From contig JAAYPF010000123.1 in assembly GCA_012519925.1 (NCBI GenBank), positions 1-32,182 of the forward strand: 32,182 nucleotides of DNA. Reading direction: 5' to 3'. The notes below the pieces were generated by a model. The model searched no databases and had not been told where the DNA came from. It was given only the letters and a program-made list of their open reading frames with translations. This document shows, one piece after another, positions 13,891 through 20,710 of the stretch. The position numbers were made by a program, and so were the translations under genes. Every line of letters starts with the position of its first letter. Position 1 is the stretch's first letter. Source of the stretch: Clostridiaceae bacterium. GTDB lineage: Bacteria; Bacillota; Clostridia; Acetivibrionales; Acetivibrionaceae.

Positions 13891-14724
13891 ATGAGTCATA
13901 TGGAATTACGTAAAGAGCTAAGCAAAGCAAAAAGGATTGTTGTTAAAGTCGGGACTTCTACACTAACCTATCCAAACGGAAAGATTAATTTTACAAGAAT
14001 AGATAAGCTAGTAAGGGTGTTATCGGATCTTGCAAATCAAGAAAAGGAAGTGGTATTGGTTACTTCTGGAGCAATAGGAGTTGGAGTTAGCAAACTGAAG
14101 CTTCAAAGTAAGCCTACTACGGTCAGAGAAAAACAAGCAGTAGCAGCAGTAGGTCAGCTTGAATTGATGCATATATACGACAAGTTGTTTTCAGAATATG
14201 GGCGTGTTGTAGGTCAGATTCTTCTTACCCGTGATATAGTTGAGAACCATGATGCTAGAGAACATGTTATCAATACCTTTGAAACTTTAATAGAGATGGG
14301 GATAATTCCTATTGTTAATGAAAATGACTCCGTTGCGGTGGACGAGATTGAATCAGGTGTAAACAGAGTTTTTGGAGATAATGACACGCTATCGGCAATA
14401 GTTGGGGAGCTTGTAAAGGCGGATTTACTTATAATACTAACGGATATTGATGGGTTTTATGATTGTGATCCTAGAAAAAACACTTGCTCGAAGCTTATAT
14501 CTGTCATAAAAGATGTTACCCCCGAATTAGAACTGTGTGCAGGAGGCGTAGGTTCTGCAAGAGGTACAGGGGGCATGGTTACAAAACTTTCAGCTGCGAA
14601 AATAGCAACTTGTGCTGGTATTGATATGGTAATTGCAAATGGTGAAGAACCTAATATTATCATGCAAATAATTGATGGCGAGGATGTTGGATCTGTATTT
14701 TTACGTAAGGAGGTGGCGCCTTGA
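13891..14724 (+). CDS. proB: Glutamate 5-kinase, short form without PUA domain
   Basis: Phosphorylates L-glutamate to gamma-glutamyl phosphate, the first step of proline synthesis. The amino-acid kinase domain fills all 277 residues: KVGTST (19-24), VTSGAIGVG (57-65), IVNENDSV (141-148), FGDNDTLSA (161-169), TDIDGFYDCDP (184-194) and ARGTGGMVTKLSAA (223-236). The C-terminal PUA domain of the E. coli enzyme is missing, as in many short-form kinases. GAAGGGG precedes ATG 13891; the later ATG at 13900 is less well placed. The usual partner proA is not here. Instead the stop codon overlaps the start of a TolC-like gene (TTGA), so proB is transcribed into an export locus with no obvious metabolic link. 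Confidence 0.93.
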   Translation: MSHMELRKELSKAKRIVVKVGTSTLTYPNGKINFTRIDKLVRVLSDLANQEKEVVLVTSGAIGVGVSKLKLQSKPTTVREKQAVAAVGQLELMHIYDKLFSEYGRVVGQILLTRDIVENHDAREHVINTFETLIEMGIIPIVNENDSVAVDEIESGVNRVFGDNDTLSAIVGELVKADLLIILTDIDGFYDCDPRKNTCSKLISVIKDVTPELELCAGGVGSARGTGGMVTKLSAAKIATCAGIDMVIANGEEPNIIMQIIDGEDVGSVFLRKEVAP

Positions 14725-15875
14725 AAAAGGTAATTTCAATGATTTTAATTGTAAGTTTGGTTGGTCTTTTCATGCAGGTAAGCGGTGAGAATAGTAATTC
14801 GATTACATATGACAAAGCAAAGACGACCATGATTGCGAACAATAGGACACTAAAAAAGCTTGGTTTTGAAGAAAGAAAAATGTTTCTAAACTATAATTCG
14901 GCAATCCAGAATACAAAAAATTTAAAAACCGACGGAATGACTTATAACTTTGGCGGGAGGGAGTTTTTTTTCGAATTTGACGATTATTTGAAATTGGATT
15001 TAACTGTTATGAAAGAACATATGCCTGAAGAACTTAAGTACTATTGGGCAATGATAGGCAAGAATAAAGCAGTTACTGAGAAGGCACTAGCTTTAGGCTT
15101 GCGTGATTTATATCTTGGTTTGATGAAATCAGATAAAGATATTGAGATTGTAAAGAGAAAGTTTGAGCTCGCCCAAAACAAACATAGCATCAACCAGTTG
15201 AAATATGAACAGGGACTAATTATTATGCAGGAGTTGGATGAGTCGGAATTTGAGCTTTTAAAGGCGGAAAAAGCTGTAGACGAAGCAAATCGAAACAGAG
15301 AGAACATGGTGAGGTCTCTAAATTCCATGTTGGGAGTTGAAATATCTACAGTGTATGAGACCGTCAAATTTGATGAGTTATCAAGGGAGTTAACCTTCAA
15401 ACCATTAGAATATTACTTGGAAAAAGCACTTAATGAAAGACTTGAAATAAAAAATATCGAGGAAGAATTAAGGCTAAAAGAGTTAAAAAAGAGCATTTTC
15501 ACAGGAAGTAGACTATTTGGGAAAAGTTATAGTTTAGAGGAACAATACGAAGACCTAGAGCTGGAAATCGAAGTCCTCAAGGTAAAGTTGGAGAAAGCAA
15601 AGTATGACATTGAAAACGAGATTAAGAAGGCATATATAGCAATTAATGAAGATTTGCATAGTCTTGAGAGCACTACAGAGACAATAAAAATGCAAAGAAG
15701 AACCCTTGATAAATTGAAAACCCAATATGAGAGAGGGTTTATACCTAAAATCTTACTTGATGAAATGGAGATTGGAATAGACGAGCTAGAAAATGCAAAA
15801 GAGCTTGTGATATACAGTTATAACACAAAAATAATGAAGCTTGAAGAAGCGGCAGGATTAGGTCCTGCATATTAA
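14721..15875 (+). CDS. Secreted TolC/OEP-like coiled-coil protein 1
   Basis: A 384-residue protein with a signal peptide (MKKVISMILIVSLVGLFMQV, cleavage near residue 22) and long alpha-helical stretches of TolC/outer-membrane-efflux-protein type. The pattern ALGLRDLYLGLMKSDKDIEI ... KRKFELAQNKHSINQLKYEQG (start of the helical hairpin) recurs in a second half near the C-terminus (IKKAYIAINEDLHSLESTTE ... LDKLKTQYERGFI), the internal duplication of the family. The start is TTG 14721, set by AAGGAGGTG at 14707-14715, and overlaps the proB stop. The beta-barrel strands of true TolC are hard to see, and the host shows no sign of an outer membrane, so it may bridge the cell wall. Next to a second paralogue and an ABC exporter with a membrane-fusion protein. 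Confidence 0.75.
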   Translation: MKKVISMILIVSLVGLFMQVSGENSNSITYDKAKTTMIANNRTLKKLGFEERKMFLNYNSAIQNTKNLKTDGMTYNFGGREFFFEFDDYLKLDLTVMKEHMPEELKYYWAMIGKNKAVTEKALALGLRDLYLGLMKSDKDIEIVKRKFELAQNKHSINQLKYEQGLIIMQELDESEFELLKAEKAVDEANRNRENMVRSLNSMLGVEISTVYETVKFDELSRELTFKPLEYYLEKALNERLEIKNIEEELRLKELKKSIFTGSRLFGKSYSLEEQYEDLELEIEVLKVKLEKAKYDIENEIKKAYIAINEDLHSLESTTETIKMQRRTLDKLKTQYERGFIPKILLDEMEIGIDELENAKELVIYSYNTKIMKLEEAAGLGPAY

Positions 15876-15888
15876 AGGAGTGAGTTTT

Positions 15889-16974
15889 ATGAAGAAGCGT
15901 ATTAGTTTAATAGTAACTATATTATTTATAACTACTATAACAACTGCATTTGCAGTGGAAGGTCTAAGATTCTCCATAACAGAATCTAAAAGTTTAGCAA
16001 CTGCCAATAGTAAGCAGGCTGCTGTAGATGAAATGACTATTAAGACTAAGGAAAGTGCCCTTAAAGATGCTGAAAAAGATGCTAATAAGAGCACGGGAGC
16101 TAATACCAAAATCGATAAATTAAACAATAGAATAGCAAAAGAGGTTACTACCGTAAAAGCTGCTGCTGATTTGGAATATGCAAAGAGAGTAAAAGAAGAA
16201 AATATAAAGAAGCTCGAACTTGAAGTATACAAGGCTACAACTAATATGTTGTTGGTACGAAAGGAGCTTGAAGCTGAAAAGGGCAAGCTGGCTATTTTAG
16301 ATGAGAAGTATAAAATGGCTGAAGTTAGTCTTAGAGAAGGCAAATTGACAGAAAATGACTTGCATGATGCAAAATATGCCCTCGATTTAAAATCAATTGA
16401 TGTAAACAAGGTTACAAATAAGCTTGAAGCCGCAAATCTTGAGCTTAAAAGAGTTATGGGGCTTGAAATGAATGAGGATATGATAGAGATCAAGGATGTT
16501 TTATCCCTTGATTCAAGAGCAAAGATTGATATCGAGAAAGTTGTTGAAAATGCTTTAAACAATGACGTTGAACTATACATAAAGAGTGAAGAATTAAAAG
16601 CAAGTGAGAAGACAATGGAACTTACAAAAGAGGGTTACGAACAAGGTACAGCTACATACGATGGAAATATGCTCAATTTAGAAAATGCAAAAGTTGATTT
16701 AGAAGATGCGAAGGTAAATTTAGAAGTGTCCATCAGAAATAAATATAATGATCTGCTCACGGCTAAAGACAAAGTGGATTTAGCTTATAAGTGGGAATCA
16801 ATTAACAAAAACAAATTAGATAATGCAGAGTTTAAGTTTGAAAAGGGATTAGTAAGTAAAGAAGAAGTATTGAACGCTAAAGAAAAGTATTTAGATGCCC
16901 AATACCAGACTTATCTTGCGATATATAATTACAACATTGTAAAGGCTGAGTTTGACACCTTATATGTAAAATAG
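15889..16974 (+). CDS. Secreted TolC/OEP-like coiled-coil protein 2
   Basis: A 361-residue paralogue of the preceding protein, rich in alanine and lysine. The signal peptide is MKKRISLIVTILFITTITTA, with cleavage probably at AFA-VEG (residues 20-22). Helical-hairpin halves are visible: LAILDEKYKMAEVSLREGKL with LTENDLHDAKYALDLKSIDV, and later LAYKWESINKNKLDNAEFKF with FEKGLVSKEEVLNAKEKYLD. AAAGGAG at 15874-15880 sits 8 nt before ATG 15889; the GTG at 15880 lies within that ribosome binding site and is rejected. Only 13 bp separate it from the first TolC-like gene. Having two different TolC-like subunits raises the possibility of a hetero-oligomer or of two alternative exit ducts for the same exporter. 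Confidence 0.75.
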   Translation: MKKRISLIVTILFITTITTAFAVEGLRFSITESKSLATANSKQAAVDEMTIKTKESALKDAEKDANKSTGANTKIDKLNNRIAKEVTTVKAAADLEYAKRVKEENIKKLELEVYKATTNMLLVRKELEAEKGKLAILDEKYKMAEVSLREGKLTENDLHDAKYALDLKSIDVNKVTNKLEAANLELKRVMGLEMNEDMIEIKDVLSLDSRAKIDIEKVVENALNNDVELYIKSEELKASEKTMELTKEGYEQGTATYDGNMLNLENAKVDLEDAKVNLEVSIRNKYNDLLTAKDKVDLAYKWESINKNKLDNAEFKFEKGLVSKEEVLNAKEKYLDAQYQTYLAIYNYNIVKAEFDTLYVK

Positions 16975-17005
16975 GGATAGTTTTCATGAAATAGTATCAA
17001 GAATA

Positions 17006-17097
17006 TTGGGAGATTACTCCAACCCGGTGAACTATTTTATTAAAAAAACTTTTGTTTTGATAATAATTTAGTTCACTTTTAAGGCTATGACTCCCAA
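17006..17097. repeat. 92-bp foldback between the TolC-like genes and the ABC exporter genes
   Basis: Outer arms TTGGGAG (17006-17012) and CTCCCAA (17091-17097). Inner arms GTGAACTA (17027-17034) and TAGTTCAC (17069-17076) continue through a T-T internal loop to TTATTA/TAATAA (17037-17042, 17061-17066) and AAAAC/GTTTT around a TTTT loop. As RNA it would be a very long hairpin. It could be a miniature mobile element, a terminator or a processing signal that sets the ratio between upstream and downstream genes. Confidence 0.6.
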
Positions 17098-17159
17098 ATT
17101 ATAGAAACTAAAGTATCTTATTATTTCTGTTTTGAGTCTATTATATGCAGCGACTTAAT

Positions 17160-17188
17160 TTGTTGGAAATTTCAGTAGCAAGTATATA
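17160..17188 (+). promoter_or_regulatory. Weak promoter candidate for the ABC exporter genes
   Basis: TTGTTG (17160-17165), 17-bp spacer, TATATA (17183-17188). Both boxes are imperfect. It lies between the foldback and the ATPase gene and would allow expression independent of the TolC-like genes. Confidence 0.3.
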
Positions 17189-17232
17189 GGCAAGCACTAG
17201 GTGGACAAAAATATTAGGCGGGTGATAGAGAG

Positions 17233-17967
17233 ATGATTATAAATATAAGTAATTTGGGTAAGGTTTATAAAAATGGGAAGATATCAGTTTCAGCCCTAAA
17301 AAATGTAGATTTGTCTATCTATAAAGGCGAATTTATTTCAATAATGGGACCGTCCGGTTCTGGTAAATCAACGCTAATGAATATTATAGGATGCCTTGAT
17401 AGGGCGACTTCCGGAAGCTATCAATTAGATGGTATAGATATTTCAAAGCTAGACGAAAAGGCATTGGCAAAAATCAGGAATCTCAAAATAGGTTTTGTGT
17501 TTCAATCCTTTAATCTTTTGCCTAGAATGACTGCGTTGCGTAATGTAGAACTTCCTATGATTTATGCGGGAATAGGTGCTAAGGAGAGAAGGAAAAGGGC
17601 TATTGAGGCACTTGAAAGGGTTGCACTTAAGGATAGGATGAGTCACAAGCCTAATGAAATGTCGGGAGGTCAGAAGCAAAGGGTTGCGATAGCACGGGCA
17701 CTTGTTAATAAGCCTAAAATTATACTTGCCGATGAGCCAACGGGAAATCTAGATAGTTATTCTAGCGAGGAGGTAATGGCAGTTTTTCAGGATCTTAATA
17801 AAGAGGGTGTAACAATAATTCTTGTTACACATGAACCAGATATAGCGGAACATACAAAAAGGTTTGTGAAATTCAGGGACGGATTAATGGTAGAAGATAA
17901 ACTTGTTGAAAATCCTATTGATGCAAGAGAGGTTATTAAGTCGAATAAAATGGAGCGAATGGCTTGA
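17233..17967 (+). CDS. ABC transporter ATPase, MacB/LolD type
   Basis: A 244-residue cytoplasmic ATPase. Walker A is GPSGSGKS (39-46), the Q-loop Q91 lies in FVFQSFNLLP, the ABC signature is MSGGQKQR (143-150), Walker B plus catalytic Glu is IILADEPT (163-170), the D-loop is GNLDS and the switch His is H200. The FNLLPRMTALRNVELPM segment is typical of the MacB/LolD/YvrO branch that works with FtsX-like permeases. The ribosome binding site GGGTGATAGAGAG precedes ATG 17233. The adaptor and permease follow within 35 and 13 bp, making one exporter: ATPase, membrane-fusion protein and permease. Confidence 0.93.
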   Translation: MIINISNLGKVYKNGKISVSALKNVDLSIYKGEFISIMGPSGSGKSTLMNIIGCLDRATSGSYQLDGIDISKLDEKALAKIRNLKIGFVFQSFNLLPRMTALRNVELPMIYAGIGAKERRKRAIEALERVALKDRMSHKPNEMSGGQKQRVAIARALVNKPKIILADEPTGNLDSYSSEEVMAVFQDLNKEGVTIILVTHEPDIAEHTKRFVKFRDGLMVEDKLVENPIDAREVIKSNKMERMA

Positions 17968-18002
17968 AGTAACATAAAAAACTAGCTTAAGGAGGGCTGA
18001 GG

Positions 18003-19274
18003 ATGAAGAAAGTTATTATTATATTAGTAATTGTGATTTTAGTTGTAGTTGGTTTGGCTGGTTTAGCCTCAATTTTTGGAAAGGGGTTTGAGCCGGCATT
18101 TAATCAAGGGGTTACCTATCCAGTTAAGGTTCATGAAATTGAAAAAGGTTCAATTTCCACAAAAGTCTCGGCTACAGGACAGATAGAAGAAGTAGAAAAA
18201 GGTGAGGTTTATGTTGAAACACCACTTAGAATAAATAAGCTCCTTGTTGATATAAATGAGAAGGTAACAAAGGGTCAAAAGTTAATGGAGCTTGATATGG
18301 ACGAATTGGTTTCACAACTGGAAAAACTCAAAATAGATAGAAACGTTCAAAAGTTATCAATAAATTCTCCCACTACAGAAGCAGAAATAAAAAGAGCAGA
18401 ATCTTCTGTTAATGCTGCAGAGATTGCTTTAGCAGATGCTACTAAGAAGTACGAAGAGAATAAATTGCTTTTTGAGGGAAGTGTCATTTCAAGAAGTGAA
18501 TTAGATGCCTCCTCAAAGGTTGTAGATGATGCAAAGAGAGCTTTAGATAATGCAAAGCTGAGTTATGAATCAGTGGTATCGAGTCAGAACATGGATAAGA
18601 AGGTCAAGGAGGAAACTTTAAAAGCTACGGATTTGAGCATAAAAGATCTTGAACGAAGGATAGAAAAGCTCAACAACTCAGTATTAAGTCCTATAGACGG
18701 AGTTATTGTGGAATCAAATGTTCAGGAGGGTTCCTTTACAAACAGTGCAATGCCAGCTTTTAAAATTTCAAATACCGATAATTTAAGGATTAGAGCAAAA
18801 GTAAGCGAATATAATATGAGGGGTGTACAAGTAGACCAGAAGGTCGTGATCACAGGTGAAGGCATTGATGGAGATACTAATGTATCAGGGAAGGTTCAGA
18901 GTATATCTCCCGTTGCGAAGAGCAACATCACTTCTGGTGGAGAGGAAATTGCTGTTGAAGTAATTATTTCCATCGAGGATTCGGAAGTCGCTTTAAAACC
19001 AGGATTAAGTGTTACCTGTGATATTTATACTAATGAAAAGAAAAACATATTGACAGCACCACTAAATATTCTCAAAGAAGATAAGGATGGCAATATGTTT
19101 GCTTATATTATCAATGAAGAAAATATTATGGTTGAAAAGCAAGTAAAATTCGGACTTGTATCCGAAATGACAGGTGAAGTTTTAGAAGGCTTAAGTGAAG
19201 GGGATATGGTTGTTGTTGACCCACAGCCGACGTATAAAGACGGTGCAAAAGCAAAAGTATTAAATAATAATTAA
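18003..19274 (+). CDS. Membrane-fusion (MacA/HlyD-type) adaptor of the exporter
   Basis: A 423-residue protein anchored by an N-terminal membrane segment (about 3-25, VIIILVIVILVVVGLAGLAS). The order of domains is that of RND/MacA-type adaptors: first half of the barrel-sandwich (lipoyl-like) domain with SATGQIEEVEKGEVYVE (55-71), an alpha hairpin of about 110 residues (AEIKRAESSVNAAEIALADA ... VKEETLKATDLSIKDLERRI), the second lipoyl half with SPIDGVIVESNVQEG, a beta-barrel domain, and a membrane-proximal domain ending with VDPQPTYKDGAKAKVL. In Gram-negatives the hairpin tip docks on TolC, and here two TolC-like proteins are encoded upstream. AAGGAGGG precedes ATG 18003. Confidence 0.92.
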   Translation: MKKVIIILVIVILVVVGLAGLASIFGKGFEPAFNQGVTYPVKVHEIEKGSISTKVSATGQIEEVEKGEVYVETPLRINKLLVDINEKVTKGQKLMELDMDELVSQLEKLKIDRNVQKLSINSPTTEAEIKRAESSVNAAEIALADATKKYEENKLLFEGSVISRSELDASSKVVDDAKRALDNAKLSYESVVSSQNMDKKVKEETLKATDLSIKDLERRIEKLNNSVLSPIDGVIVESNVQEGSFTNSAMPAFKISNTDNLRIRAKVSEYNMRGVQVDQKVVITGEGIDGDTNVSGKVQSISPVAKSNITSGGEEIAVEVIISIEDSEVALKPGLSVTCDIYTNEKKNILTAPLNILKEDKDGNMFAYIINEENIMVEKQVKFGLVSEMTGEVLEGLSEGDMVVVDPQPTYKDGAKAKVLNNN

Positions 19275-19287
19275 GGAGGGGGTGTGA

Positions 19288-20499
19288 ATGAGTTTTTTTG
19301 AAAGTTTAAAACAGGCTCTTGATAGTTTGTATGCAAACAAATTAAGGTCTATTTTAACGATGTTAGGTATTATTATGGGGGTATTCTCCGTTATTACCAT
19401 ATTAGCTATAGGTAACGCAGCAGAGTCTTATATTGGAAGTGAGTTTGAGAAAATGGGTGCAAATACCATTACTATCACTTATCAAAAATCTGATATGAGC
19501 CAAGAGGATATGTTGACTTTAGAGGATATGGAGACAATAAAAAAGGTGGCACCTGAGATTAAGAATATTGCTGCCAACATACAGAGAGGCGGTTCGCTAA
19601 GAATTGGCAATAAAACTAGGGATGCCATTATGTATGGAGTGTCCTCTCAATATAAAAGTTTTTCTGCTATTGAACTGGCAGAGGGTAGGTTTATTAACGA
19701 ATTTGACAATACGTCAAAGTCAAATGTTATAGTAGTAGATGAATATTTTGCAAACAGATATTTCAAAAGACTTGATATTGTGGGTGAAACAGTTACCTTA
19801 AAGACCACTTGGGGCAAACTGGTTAATATGAATGTGGTCGGAGTTATCAAATCTTATGGTGAACTGTACGCAAGCATGCTTGATAATGAAAACGTTCCGG
19901 CTATAGTGTATGTTCCTATTACTACTCTTCAATCCATTTATTTTAATGATAAAGTTCTCCAAAGTATAGATGTATCTACAGAGGAGGAAGATGGTCTTAA
20001 AGAGCTAGGGGATAGAATTGTAAAGGCCTTAGAAATGAAACGTGGGAAATCAGATTTGTTTTATGCCCAGAGTTCACAAGATATTCAAAAAGTAGTTTCA
20101 AACGTCTTAGGAGTTATTTCTTCAATACTTCTTGTGATTGCAATTATAACCCTTATTGTAGGTGGAATAGGTATTGTAAATATTTTATTAGTTTCAGTAA
20201 CGGAGAGGATAAGGGAAATTGGTATAAGAAAGGCTTTGGGAGCCCAAAAAATGGATATACTGTTGCAGTTTATAACAGAATCAATTATCATGACGGGAAT
20301 AAGCGGTTTGATTGGTATAATTCTAGGTGTGCTTGCAGGAAATATAATATCTCAGCTAATAAGCATACCTCCTGTAGTTGACATTCCAGTTATCATAGGT
20401 GCATTCTTAGGTTCGGTTGCATTAGGATTGATCTTTGGTGTTTACCCAGCCAAAAAGGCTGCAGATTTAGACCCGATTGAATCGTTAAGATATGAATAG
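19288..20499 (+). CDS. ABC transporter permease, MacB/FtsX type
   Basis: A 403-residue permease with the MacB layout: one N-terminal membrane helix (about 21-42, ILTMLGIIMGVFSVITILAI), an extracytoplasmic MacB_PCD domain (about 45-270), and three C-terminal helices beginning near 275, 325 and 367. The coupling-loop motif ERIREIGIRKALGAQKMDIL lies after the second helix, and the tail reads GVYPAKKAADLDPIESLRYE, both strong family marks. AAGGAGGGGG precedes ATG 19288, 13 bp after the adaptor. The ATPase domain is separate, as in B. subtilis YvrNOP, rather than fused as in E. coli MacB. Substrate unknown; antimicrobial peptides, toxins or lipoproteins are the usual cargo of the group. Confidence 0.93.
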   Translation: MSFFESLKQALDSLYANKLRSILTMLGIIMGVFSVITILAIGNAAESYIGSEFEKMGANTITITYQKSDMSQEDMLTLEDMETIKKVAPEIKNIAANIQRGGSLRIGNKTRDAIMYGVSSQYKSFSAIELAEGRFINEFDNTSKSNVIVVDEYFANRYFKRLDIVGETVTLKTTWGKLVNMNVVGVIKSYGELYASMLDNENVPAIVYVPITTLQSIYFNDKVLQSIDVSTEEEDGLKELGDRIVKALEMKRGKSDLFYAQSSQDIQKVVSNVLGVISSILLVIAIITLIVGGIGIVNILLVSVTERIREIGIRKALGAQKMDILLQFITESIIMTGISGLIGIILGVLAGNIISQLISIPPVVDIPVIIGAFLGSVALGLIFGVYPAKKAADLDPIESLRYE

Positions 20500-20538
20500 A
20501 TGACGATATACAACTACAAGCTACAATTTATTTAGAAC

Positions 20539-20584
20539 AAAAAACCCCTTATAGAAAGGTAATCAACTTTCATAAGGGGTTTTT
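20539..20584. terminator. Bidirectional terminator after the exporter operon
   Basis: Arms AAAAACCCCTTAT and ATAAGGGGTTTTT, extended inside by GAAAG/CTTTC, around a loop of about 8 nt. There is a T-run on the plus strand and an A-run on the left, so it can act on either strand. Confidence 0.88.
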
Positions 20585-20656
20585 CAAACTGCCCAAGAAA
20601 TCACATTAAGCATGTCAAAAACTTCCCTATGAAAGCAAAAATCGCAAACAGTGCAA

Positions 20657-20680
20657 ATAAAAAAGGGGCAAACAGCCCCT
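20657..20680 (-). terminator. Terminator of the PBP1A gene
   Basis: On the minus strand AGGGGC-TGTTT-GCCCCT (forward 20664-20680) is followed by seven Ts (forward 20657-20663), about 30 bp after the PBP stop codon. Confidence 0.85.
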
Positions 20681-20710
20681 AATTAAAAGTATAATTTAAA
20701 TATAAAACGA

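Noticed and set aside
14721-16974. TolC-like proteins as proof of a diderm (outer-membrane) host
   Set aside because: No LPS, Bam or Lpt genes are present, and the rest of the window (YunB, YdjI-like SPFH, ribosome binding sites) is Firmicute. Some monoderm clostridia encode such proteins.
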